DNA from: Candidatus Intricatilinea gracilis
Lineage (GTDB): Bacteria; Pseudomonadota; Gammaproteobacteria; Burkholderiales; Burkholderiaceae_C
Direction: 5' to 3'
DNA length: 64,000 nt
Assembly (NCBI GenBank): GCA_016702605.1
Contig: JADJDQ010000001.1
Location: forward strand, 744,001-808,000
The translations under genes and the position numbers were made by a program. The first letter of the stretch is position 1. The number at the start of each line of letters is the position of its first letter. Shown here piece after piece: positions 20,028-27,544 of this stretch. The notes beneath the pieces were generated by a model that did no database searches, was not told the DNA's origin, and was given only the letters and a program-made list of their open reading frames with translations.

Positions 20028-21263
20028 TCAAGGTTTGCCGGCTTCGGCCACCGCCGGCGCAGCCTTCTTGCGCGAGTGGCACAACCGGCATTCACTCACC
20101 GGGAAGGCCACCTTGCCGTGGCAGACGCCGCACTTCTGGCCCAGCAGGATGCTGGCCATGCTGATCTGGTTGGCGCCCTTTTGCGGAATGAAGATGGCCG
20201 GGTGGCAGTTGGAGCAGTCGAGCCACTCGGTGTGTTGTTTGTGCGGGTAGACCACGTCGGGCATCGAGCCCTTGACCTCACGCACGATGTTGAGGTCCAT
20301 CACCACCGCCGGTGCGGCCGGGTCGAGGCGGTCCCAGCGGGGAGTGATGGCCTTGCTGTCGAGCGACTTGACCCAGTCGACGTGGTTGCCGGCCGGACTC
20401 TTCACCATCTCGGCAAACGCCACCTGGGGCGGCTGCAGCTGCAGTGTCATGTCGTTGGTAGGGTCGTGGATGCCCGACTCCACCGCCGGCCGGTTGTAGC
20501 GACCGATCGGCTTGAGCAGCCGGTTGAAGGCATTGACCTCGGCACCACCCGTCGGCTTGGGCCCGGCCGCACGCACCGCCGCCTGGATGGCGGCCGGCAG
20601 CGTCGGCACCGCGGCGGCGTCGGGCGACGCTGCCGCCGCAGTGGCTGGCGCGGTTGCCGTTGCCGCATCGGCAGCGGGCGCTGCGGGGGCGGGCACGGCG
20701 GCAGCGGGCGCAGTGACTGCTGCTGCCGCTGCAGCTGCAGCGGGGGCTGGCTTGGCGCTGGTCGCCGCAGCGGCGGCGCCGGGTTTGGCCGCGCCGGTTC
20801 CGGCTGCGGCGGGTTTGGCGGCGGCGGGTTTGGCGGCGGCGGCAGGTGCCGCCTTGCCCAGGCCGGCAGCCGACAACATGTAGTCGACGACGGCGCGCAT
20901 CTGCGCGTCGCTCAGGTCGGCGCGCCCCCCCTTGGGAGGCATGCCCTTGGGCGTGCCGGCAATGGCGCTCTTGACCAGGGCGTCGACGCCCCTGGCGGCA
21001 CGTGGACCCCACTGCGCGGCATCCCCGAACTTGGGTGCACCGATCACGCCGGTGGCATGGCAGGCCGAACAGCTGGAGTCGTAGATGGCCTTGGCGGCGT
21101 TGCCCTGGGCCTGCGCCGGGCGCACGACGAGCCCGGCCCAGATCAGGCCGGCCCCGAGCAGCAGGACCAGCGGCAACAGGCCGCGTCGGCGCGGCGCGGC
21201 GCTGGCGGTGACTGCCTGGGCAGCGACGGGTTTGGCAGGCATGGCCATGGAGGTGGTACGCAT
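20028..21263 (-). CDS. Fusion cytochrome: class I monoheme domain, Ala/Pro linker, triheme c7 domain
   Basis: 411 residues from the ATG at 21263 (AGGAG six bases upstream). After a signal/anchor (LLPLVLLLGAGLIWAGLVV) comes a c5-like domain with CSACH and the methionine region GMPPKGGRADLSDAQM. A linker of about 120 residues, almost only Ala, Pro, Lys and Thr, follows. The C-terminal domain has CSNCH, CGVCH, CRLCH, closely related to the type B lipoprotein at 17208. Four hemes in total. The long linker may let the monoheme head reach a partner at some distance. The sigma-54-driven operon context suggests periplasmic electron transfer. Confidence 0.9.
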   Translation of the reverse strand: MRTTSMAMPAKPVAAQAVTASAAPRRRGLLPLVLLLGAGLIWAGLVVRPAQAQGNAAKAIYDSSCSACHATGVIGAPKFGDAAQWGPRAARGVDALVKSAIAGTPKGMPPKGGRADLSDAQMRAVVDYMLSAAGLGKAAPAAAAKPAAAKPAAAGTGAAKPGAAAAATSAKPAPAAAAAAAAVTAPAAAVPAPAAPAADAATATAPATAAAASPDAAAVPTLPAAIQAAVRAAGPKPTGGAEVNAFNRLLKPIGRYNRPAVESGIHDPTNDMTLQLQPPQVAFAEMVKSPAGNHVDWVKSLDSKAITPRWDRLDPAAPAVVMDLNIVREVKGSMPDVVYPHKQHTEWLDCSNCHPAIFIPQKGANQISMASILLGQKCGVCHGKVAFPVSECRLCHSRKKAAPAVAEAGKP

Positions 21264-21271
21264 GGCGGCTC

Positions 21272-21685
21272 CTATTTCTTCACCGGTGCGGGTGAGAGTT
21301 TTTGCAGCGTGCTCTCGTGCACCTGCGTCAAGGTGCCGGGTTTGGCCGAATGGCACAGGTTGCAGTTCTCGGCCGACCAGGCGATCTCGCCGTTGTGGCA
21401 GGCGCCACAGAACTGGCCGTCGATGATCTTGAGCATGTTGATCTGGTTGCCACCCGCCTTGAACTGGAATCCCAGGTCGGCGTGGCACACCTTGCAGCGA
21501 AACCGCACCCGGTGGAACCAGTGCGGAAAGATGACCGGCCGCATGCCTGCTGCGTCGGAGTAGTTGTTGATGACGACGTCGCCGTATTCGGCCTGCGCCG
21601 GTGTCATGCCGGCAAGCAGCACAAGGGCAGCCAACACGGCGGCAAGGCCGGTGCGGCGGCGCGGCAAGCTGGAGGGTGGGGTCAC
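21272..21685 (-). CDS. Triheme c7-type cytochrome (type A')
   Basis: 137 residues from a GTG at 21685 with AGGAG six bases before it. Signal peptide GLAAVLAALVLLAGMTPAQA. Heme sites CKVCH, CGACH, CNLCH, with FPHWFHRVRF before the first. A paralogue of 16730-17170 over nearly the whole mature length. Small soluble periplasmic carrier. Confidence 0.93.
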   Translation of the reverse strand: MTPPSSLPRRRTGLAAVLAALVLLAGMTPAQAEYGDVVINNYSDAAGMRPVIFPHWFHRVRFRCKVCHADLGFQFKAGGNQINMLKIIDGQFCGACHNGEIAWSAENCNLCHSAKPGTLTQVHESTLQKLSPAPVKK

Positions 21686-21741
21686 CGGGTGCTCCTGTTG
21701 TGGGATGGGGTCGGACAGATCATGGGTGGTGCCTGGTAGCT

Positions 21742-23925
21742 TCAGTAACGACGCAGCACGCGCGCTTGCAAGGCGGTGACGTAGCGTTCGTCGACACGCG
21801 CCCACCGTGCGGCCAGGCGGGTCTCGAGGCGGCCGACAAAGAAGTCGAGCCGGTTCTCGAGCGACTGGGTGATGCGTTCGCGCGGTGCATCCAGGTCACC
21901 CAGTTCGCGGCGTTCGAACTGCTGGCTGTGCACACTCAGCGTGGCGGTGTAACGCAGGCGCGGGATCTCGAGGAAGCGCTGGTCTTCGTAGCTCAGCGAG
22001 CCGTTGGTGTAACGCTGCCAACCCTGGCTGGCCAGACGTATGTCGCCGCTGAAGGGGTCGATCTGGCTCACGTTGGCGCGGCTGGCCTGCAGCGTCAGGT
22101 CGCCCGACCAGCTGGCGTGGCGGGCCAGCTGGGCCCGCTGGCTGTATTGCAGGTTGACGAGCTGGAAGCGCGCCTCGTCGGGCGCCCACGAGCGCGAGTC
22201 ACTCAGGCTCAAGCCAGCGTACGACTGGCGCGAGCCGGCGCCGCCGTCACCGCCGCTTTGCCAGTAGACCGACGCGCCGTGCGCCAGCGCGCGCGCACCT
22301 TCGCCGGCGGTCGATACATGCAGCACGCCGACACTCTGGCTCACGCTGAACGACAGGCTGCCGCGGTCATCACCCAGGTAGACGCTGCGCGAGGCGCCGT
22401 GTTCGAGCTGGGTGCCCACCGAGCGGCGTTCACCCGGCTCGTTGTCTTGCACCGGCGTGGTCGGCGTCGTGGGCGTGGTGGGCGCCGACTGGTCGCGCCG
22501 ACGCACATCGCCGAAACCGGCGCTCACGCTGGCCGACGGTGAATAACGCCACTCACCCAGCAAGACCGACGGCGGCACGTAGCCGAGTGACACATTGGCG
22601 TCGCGGCTCAGGCGGCCCACCCCACCCTCGGGCTGCACCAGCCCGGCGGCCACAGCACCGGCCAGACGCCAGCTGCGGCCGATCTCCTGGGTGGCGCCGA
22701 CCGAGCCGTACATGCTGCGCAGGCGCTGGGTGCCGCTGCCCGAAAAGGCGCTGGCATCACCCGAACTGGCGCTGCTGTCGGCCCAGCGCAGGCTGGCGCT
22801 CAACATCAGCGGTGCGGCCGGGCCGAACAACGAGCCCGTGGCGCCGGGACGCCAGGTGCCGTAACTGGCGAGCTGGCGCAGGTCGGTGCGCAACTCGGGG
22901 TCGCTGCTGGTGTCGTCACGGCTGAAACGCAAGGCGTTCCAGGTCGCCAGCGTGTCGAGGTTCATGCTGGTATCGGGCCGATAGGCGTGGCGCAGGCCGA
23001 TCGCCGCCAAGGTGCTGGTCGTACGCGCCGTGGTGGTGCCGGTGGCCAGGGCACTGTCGTCGCGCTGGTTGCGCGTGGCCGAGGCCAGGAAGTCGATGCT
23101 CTGGTCGCCGACCACACGGGTCGCCGTGGCCTGCACGTAGTTGGCGGTGTCGGTGCCGGTGCCCGACATCAGGCGGCTGTGTTCGAAGTTGAACAACACG
23201 TTGTCGGCGCCGCTGATGGGCCGCCACGACTGCGTGATGCCCAGGCGCCGGCTGCGGTAGTCGGCGCCCAGGTTGTCGCCCGAGACCCGGCTGTCGCTGA
23301 CGTCGGCGCGTATCTCGAACGGAAACCGGCTGGCCGGAAACACCGACAACGCGACGCGCCCGGTCAGCGAACCGGTGTTGGCGGTGGTGTCACCCACCCC
23401 ACTGGCGCTGAACACCGAGCGTTCGGCCAGCACCCCCACCCCGCCTCGCAGCTGCGCGAACCAGGGTTGCCACAGGTAGGTGGCGAGATCGATGTCGTTG
23501 TAGACCAGCGCCTGGCTGGTGCGGCTGCCGTCTTCCATGCGCAGCCAGCGCAGGTCGAGCGCGACACTGCCGCTCAGGCGCACCGGTGCGGCCATCCAGC
23601 GGATGCCGTTGCCGGCGGGCGTGGCCTCGGCCGGGGTATCGAGGGGTTCGACGCGGGTGTCGGTGCCGGGTGCATAGGCAGCAGCCAGGCACACGGCGGG
23701 TGTCGTCAGGACCAGCGCCGCCGACAGGAAGGCTGACGCAGACAAGGCCGACGCGACACCGCCAGCGAGCGGCACCCCCTGCCGCCTCAAACCGAGCACC
23801 CACAGGCGTGCGACGACGGCTGTGGGTGTGGGCAGGAGGCGAACAGGGCGCGACACCAGGCTCGGTCCCCGGGCGGGGCGGCCGGGTTCAGCCGGCTGGT
23901 GCACCCGGGCTGGGCCACGCGCCAT
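21742..23925 (-). CDS. Large outer-membrane beta-barrel protein of the cytochrome locus
   Basis: Up to 727 residues; the ATG at 23925 overlaps the isomerase gene by 38 bases, and a GTG at 23856 (VSRPVRLL) is an alternative. A hydrophobic segment (ALSASAFLSAALVLTTPAVCLAAA) is followed by alternating beta strands rich in Ser, Arg, Trp and Tyr (GSVALDLRWLRMEDG, VLFNFEHSRLMSG, LTLQASRANVSQ), ending in a C-terminal Tyr as in barrel proteins. The size is close to the roughly 700-residue porins of MtrB/PioB type. Sequence identity to those cannot be judged here. With periplasmic and secreted multiheme proteins alongside, it is the natural candidate for the outer-membrane sleeve or secretion pore. 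Confidence 0.78.
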   Translation of the reverse strand: MARGPARVHQPAEPGRPARGPSLVSRPVRLLPTPTAVVARLWVLGLRRQGVPLAGGVASALSASAFLSAALVLTTPAVCLAAAYAPGTDTRVEPLDTPAEATPAGNGIRWMAAPVRLSGSVALDLRWLRMEDGSRTSQALVYNDIDLATYLWQPWFAQLRGGVGVLAERSVFSASGVGDTTANTGSLTGRVALSVFPASRFPFEIRADVSDSRVSGDNLGADYRSRRLGITQSWRPISGADNVLFNFEHSRLMSGTGTDTANYVQATATRVVGDQSIDFLASATRNQRDDSALATGTTTARTTSTLAAIGLRHAYRPDTSMNLDTLATWNALRFSRDDTSSDPELRTDLRQLASYGTWRPGATGSLFGPAAPLMLSASLRWADSSASSGDASAFSGSGTQRLRSMYGSVGATQEIGRSWRLAGAVAAGLVQPEGGVGRLSRDANVSLGYVPPSVLLGEWRYSPSASVSAGFGDVRRRDQSAPTTPTTPTTPVQDNEPGERRSVGTQLEHGASRSVYLGDDRGSLSFSVSQSVGVLHVSTAGEGARALAHGASVYWQSGGDGGAGSRQSYAGLSLSDSRSWAPDEARFQLVNLQYSQRAQLARHASWSGDLTLQASRANVSQIDPFSGDIRLASQGWQRYTNGSLSYEDQRFLEIPRLRYTATLSVHSQQFERRELGDLDAPRERITQSLENRLDFFVGRLETRLAARWARVDERYVTALQARVLRRY

Positions 23926-24988
23926 AGTGGCTCTCGTCGATGTGGATGGTTGCGCGTCGACGCAGTTCGGCGATCAGGTTCAACCACTGGGTCTGGGCGG
24001 TGTCACGTTTCCAGAGCTCGGCGCAGCGCACGCTGACTTCGTCGAGTCGGCGCTGGACGGCCGGGCGGCGATCGTCCAGACGCAGGATGGTGACCCCTTC
24101 GAGCAGCTGCACCGGTTCACCGATGGCGCCGGGGGTGAGGTCGTCGACCAGCTTGTGCACGGCCTCGGGCAACATGCCGCGGTGGGTGTAGTCGAGCGCA
24201 CCACCGCTGGCGGCCGACACGTCACCCGAATGCAGCCGCGCCAGTTCGGCGAAATCGGCGCCCGCCTTCAGGCGGCGATGCACGTCGCGCGCTTCGGCCA
24301 GTGCGGCATCCCATACCGCCTGTGACGCGCTCGGGTCGACCTTGAGCAGGATGACACTGAGCTTGAGCCGCTCGGGCTCGACGAACAGGTCGCGGTGCGA
24401 CTCGTAGTAGGCGGCCAGCTCGGCGGCGTCTGGCTCGCCGACCTGGCGCACCAGCCGGGCCAGCCGGTCGAGCCGGCTGTCGGCTTCGAGTTGGGGCACG
24501 ACACCGGCCAGCATCTGCGCGCGGTTGGCCTTCCAGCTGGCGCTGGCGCCGTACTGCTTGTCGTAGGCCGCCACCTGGGCCTGGATCGCCGGGGTGTCGG
24601 GCAGGATGCCGCGGCGTTCGGCCTCGCGCAGCAGCAAGACACGGTTCACCACGTCGTCACCCACGTCGCGGCGCAGACGCGCCAGGTCGGCGTCGGGCGG
24701 CTTGGCGTGGTAATACTTGGTACGTACGGCCACCTGCAGCGCACGCTGGTAGTCGGAGGCCGGGATCACCGCACCGTCGACCACCGCGAAGGTGGCCTTG
24801 GGGTCGGCGACCGAGGTCGGATCACGCGCCAGCGCCGGGCTGGTCGGGGCATCGGCGGTCCAGCCGGAGGGCGCCGCGACCAGACCGGCGACGAGTGTGG
24901 CCAGCGCCAGCACAGACCGGGCGGCGCCGTGGCCGGGCCGGCCGCACCAGCCCCTCAGGATGCGGCGAGAACTGCTTGCGGCAACCAT
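23888..24988 (-). CDS. Parvulin-type peptidyl-prolyl cis-trans isomerase (SurA/PrsA-like)
   Basis: 366 residues with an N-terminal signal (SVLALATLVAGLVAAPSG). The N-terminal helical chaperone part runs VDGAVIPASDYQRAL... and VNRVLLLREAERRGIL. The parvulin domain is near residues 210-310: LKLSVILLKVD, ADFAELARLHSGDVSAASGGALDYTHRGMLPEAV, and GEPVQLLEGVTILRLDD. The usual active-site pattern is only partly kept, so a chaperone role is as likely as catalysis. It lies between the tetraheme cytochrome and the barrel genes, which suggests it folds one of them in the periplasm. Confidence 0.88.
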   Translation of the reverse strand: MVAASSSRRILRGWCGRPGHGAARSVLALATLVAGLVAAPSGWTADAPTSPALARDPTSVADPKATFAVVDGAVIPASDYQRALQVAVRTKYYHAKPPDADLARLRRDVGDDVVNRVLLLREAERRGILPDTPAIQAQVAAYDKQYGASASWKANRAQMLAGVVPQLEADSRLDRLARLVRQVGEPDAAELAAYYESHRDLFVEPERLKLSVILLKVDPSASQAVWDAALAEARDVHRRLKAGADFAELARLHSGDVSAASGGALDYTHRGMLPEAVHKLVDDLTPGAIGEPVQLLEGVTILRLDDRRPAVQRRLDEVSVRCAELWKRDTAQTQWLNLIAELRRRATIHIDESHYGAWPSPGAPAG

Positions 24989-25004
24989 GGTGCGACCCCT
25001 GGGC

Positions 25005-25901
25005 TTATTTCACGTGGCAGGCGGTGCAGACCGCGCTCGACGCGTTCGAGATGCGCAGGAAGGTCGCGCCGGCCACCCGGGTGGTGCCGGTGGGGCCAGC
25101 CTGGCCGGTCGAGACGTGCGGGTCGTGGCAGGTGGCGCATTCGACCAGCGGACCGAAGGTGGCGCGCGGGTAGAGCGGCAGGTCGGTGCGTTGTTTGCCG
25201 GTGCCACCGGTGTCGACCCAGAAGACCTGGGCGTTGTTGATGAGTGCGGTTTGCGGCAACACGAAGTCCGAATCCCTGCAGGTGCCGCTGACCACGGTGC
25301 CGGCACCGGTCAGGCCGGCCGTGCCGACGGTGGCGCCGCCGCAGTACTGGATGCCGACCGGGTGATCGTTCGACAGGTCGGCACCGATCAGGCCCGCGCC
25401 GCTGGTGAGCTGGCCAGCGGTGTTGACGGTGGTGCCGACGGTGGGTGACCAGGTGTAGAGGCGACCGGCGGCGGCGCCACCGGTGACATCGACACCACCC
25501 GAGCCCGGCGCGTTGATGATGTTGTCCATCGCCTGGGTGCCGTCGTGGCACGACAGGCAGGCCAGCGAGACCGAGCCGACCGGCGCCACCGTGCCGTCGA
25601 GCGACGGTGTGTTCAGGCTGGCGTAGGTGGTGTACGAGGCGCCGGTGTTCAGGCGCTTGTTCCACAGCGGCGTGGGCGCCGTGGTGTCGGCCGCGTGGGG
25701 CGTGTGGCAGAACACGCAGATCTCGGCCGTGTCGGTCACGTTGTTGACCCGCCCGGCGGCTGCCGCGGCCGGACCTGAGCCCAGGTTGTGTTTGGTATCG
25801 GCGATGCCTGCCGAGCTGTTGCTGCTGATCAGCACGAACAGCGATGCCAGGACGGTGGCCAGGGCGGCGCCGGTGCGGCCCATGTTTTTGGTAGGTGTCA
25901 T
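25005..25901 (-). CDS. Secreted tetraheme cytochrome, nanowire-type candidate
   Basis: 298 residues from the ATG at 25901 (AGAGG six bases upstream); the longer frame has no ribosome site and runs into the sigma-54 promoter. Signal peptide AALATVLASLFVLISSNSSAG. Four heme sites CVFCH, CLSCH, CATCH, CTACH, and the phrases CVFCHTPH, PLWNKR, YTTYAS, CLSCHDGT, DLSNDHPVG, CATCHDPH. This size, heme number and motif order resemble, as I recall them, the tetraheme OmcE-like cytochromes that polymerise into extracellular filaments. First gene of the long operon, with its own sigma-54 site, as expected for the most abundant product. No lipobox. Confidence 0.88.
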   Translation of the reverse strand: MTPTKNMGRTGAALATVLASLFVLISSNSSAGIADTKHNLGSGPAAAAAGRVNNVTDTAEICVFCHTPHAADTTAPTPLWNKRLNTGASYTTYASLNTPSLDGTVAPVGSVSLACLSCHDGTQAMDNIINAPGSGGVDVTGGAAAGRLYTWSPTVGTTVNTAGQLTSGAGLIGADLSNDHPVGIQYCGGATVGTAGLTGAGTVVSGTCRDSDFVLPQTALINNAQVFWVDTGGTGKQRTDLPLYPRATFGPLVECATCHDPHVSTGQAGPTGTTRVAGATFLRISNASSAVCTACHVK

Positions 25902-25999
25902 CGTGACCTCTGCGGAGCAGGTGTGGAGGATCCGTCGGGTTGGCGGTGCAACGACTTGCCCTCGGGGGGACGGATCGCGGCACTTAGGGCCTGTTAAGT

Positions 26000-26015
26000 T
26001 GCAGATTCTGTGCCA
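26000..26015 (-). promoter_or_regulatory. Sigma-54 promoter of the tetraheme cytochrome operon
   Basis: On the minus strand the site reads TGGCACAGAATCTGCA: a perfect -24 TGGCAC, five bases, then CTGCA for -12 TTGCA, with exact GG-N10-GC spacing. Transcription would begin near 25989 and leave a leader of roughly 88 bases before 25901. It sits in the 354-base gap 25902-26255, which otherwise contains no gene that I can support. Confidence 0.82.
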
Positions 26016-26255
26016 CGATTCGTGAAAAATGACCTTGGCAATTGCGACACCCCGCAACCAAGGTTTCCGTCTTGCGCGCTTGGTCGCAGGGATCAGTCTT
26101 CGAATTTGACGGCAGTCAAGGTGAGAGACGGTTGCGCTGAAGCGGCGATCCCGAATTCAGGAAGCCCACTTCTCGGCCGTGGGAAAGTGGACCATCCTGA
26201 GGCGGCACTGCCCGAGCGCCAAGACTGGGCCGGGGCCGCAACACTTAAGACGTCG

Positions 26256-27407
26256 TCAGCGCTTGCCGGCGATGTTGCCGAGGAAGCCCCCGTCGGCGGC
26301 CAGGGCGGCCGGCCGGTAGACCTCGAGCTTGCGGAACCACTGGTCGATGACGTACACGCGGCCGTCTTCGTCCACCGCGATGCCCGAGGGCAACATGTAA
26401 CGCGCGGGGCCGTCGCGTTCGTTGCGCCCACCCACGAACAGCAGCAGCGCACCGTCGGGATCGAAGATCTGGAAGTTGCCGAACGCCGTGTCGACGACAT
26501 AAACGTTGCCGTCGCGGTCGATCGCGATCTCCTTGGGACGGGCGAACTGCCCGTAATGCTTGCCGATGCTGCCGAAGCTGCGCAGGTAGTTGCCGTCGCG
26601 ATCGAAGATGACGACGCGGAAATTGCCGCCGTCGACCACGTAGAGCCGGCCGTCCTTGCCGATGGCCACGTCGCGCGGCAGGTTGAACTCACCCTCGCCG
26701 TTGCCACGCCGGCCGATGTCCTGCAGGTGCGCGCCACTCACGGCGTCGAACACCCGCACCTGGTGCTGGTCGGAGCCGACGCCGCCGATATCGACGGCGT
26801 ACAGCCGCTCGCCGGCAGCGTCGACACACACGCTGGTGAGGCGCTGGAACCAGTCGGCGCTACCGACCCGACGCAGGAACACGCCCTCGGCGTCGTAGAT
26901 CAACACGGCCTTGGCGCCGATGTCGGCCACGTAAAGCCGGCCGGCAGCGTCGACATCGAGCCCCACCGGCTTGATCAGCTGGCCCGGACCTTCGTCGTCG
27001 CCGATGCGCGAATATTTGCCGCGGGGCACGTCGAACACCCGCACGTAACGCGACACCGTGTCGGACACAAAAATGCGGCCGCGGTACACCGACACCGCAT
27101 ACGGTTTGGACAGCGGTTCACCGAGGTTTTGCTCGCCGGTGACGAAGCGCTTGAGGTCGTCGCCGGGTTTGACCGGCAGGATGTCGGCGCTCGAACGGAT
27201 GATCCGCTCGAAGACGAAACGCGCCGGTTCGGGTGCGGGCGGAAACACCAGCTCGCGCGGCGCGGCGCGGGGTTCTTCGGGCGACACGGCGGCACAACCC
27301 GTCAACCACGGTGTGGCACCCAGCGCGGCGCCGGCCAGCAGGGCCAGGCAGTGCCGGCGCGGTGGGTAAGGTTGTTGCTTGTCCAGGATGTCGGGCTCCA
27401 GCATCAT
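26256..27407 (-). CDS. NHL-repeat six-bladed beta-propeller lipoprotein
   Basis: About 383 residues. The start is placed at the ATG pair 27407/27404 because the upstream TTG at 27446 lies inside the sigma-54 promoter. A lipobox-like WLTGC follows CLALLAGAALGATP. Blades: YAVSVYRGRIFVSDTVSRYVRVFD, KPVGLDVDAAGRLYVADIGAKAVLIYD, LTSVCVDAAGERLYAVDI, LPRDVAIGKDGRLYVVDGGNFRVVIFD, RPKEIAIDRDGNVYVVDTAFGNFQIFD, LPSGIAVDEDGRVYVIDQWFRKLEVY. A paralogue of 15402-16736. A likely surface or periplasmic scaffold for the cytochrome system. Confidence 0.88.
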   Translation of the reverse strand: MMLEPDILDKQQPYPPRRHCLALLAGAALGATPWLTGCAAVSPEEPRAAPRELVFPPAPEPARFVFERIIRSSADILPVKPGDDLKRFVTGEQNLGEPLSKPYAVSVYRGRIFVSDTVSRYVRVFDVPRGKYSRIGDDEGPGQLIKPVGLDVDAAGRLYVADIGAKAVLIYDAEGVFLRRVGSADWFQRLTSVCVDAAGERLYAVDIGGVGSDQHQVRVFDAVSGAHLQDIGRRGNGEGEFNLPRDVAIGKDGRLYVVDGGNFRVVIFDRDGNYLRSFGSIGKHYGQFARPKEIAIDRDGNVYVVDTAFGNFQIFDPDGALLLFVGGRNERDGPARYMLPSGIAVDEDGRVYVIDQWFRKLEVYRPAALAADGGFLGNIAGKR

Positions 27408-27442
27408 CGGTGCGGCGGATCGTAGGCCATAAGCCAGACCGC

Positions 27443-27457
27443 GCAATCAATGTGCCA
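27443..27457 (-). promoter_or_regulatory. Sigma-54 promoter of the second NHL lipoprotein gene
   Basis: On the minus strand the site reads TGGCACATTGATTGC, with both -24 TGGCAC and -12 TTGC exact and GG-N10-GC spacing. Expected start of transcription near 27431, about 24 bases before the ATG at 27407. The second strong sigma-54 site in this locus. Confidence 0.85.
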
Positions 27458-27544
27458 AGCCTGAGCCACACGGCCAACCCGGCGATTCGGCACTGCCGCG
27501 ACCGACACTGCTCCTGAAACTGCCTTCGACTCACCAGCTTGCGC

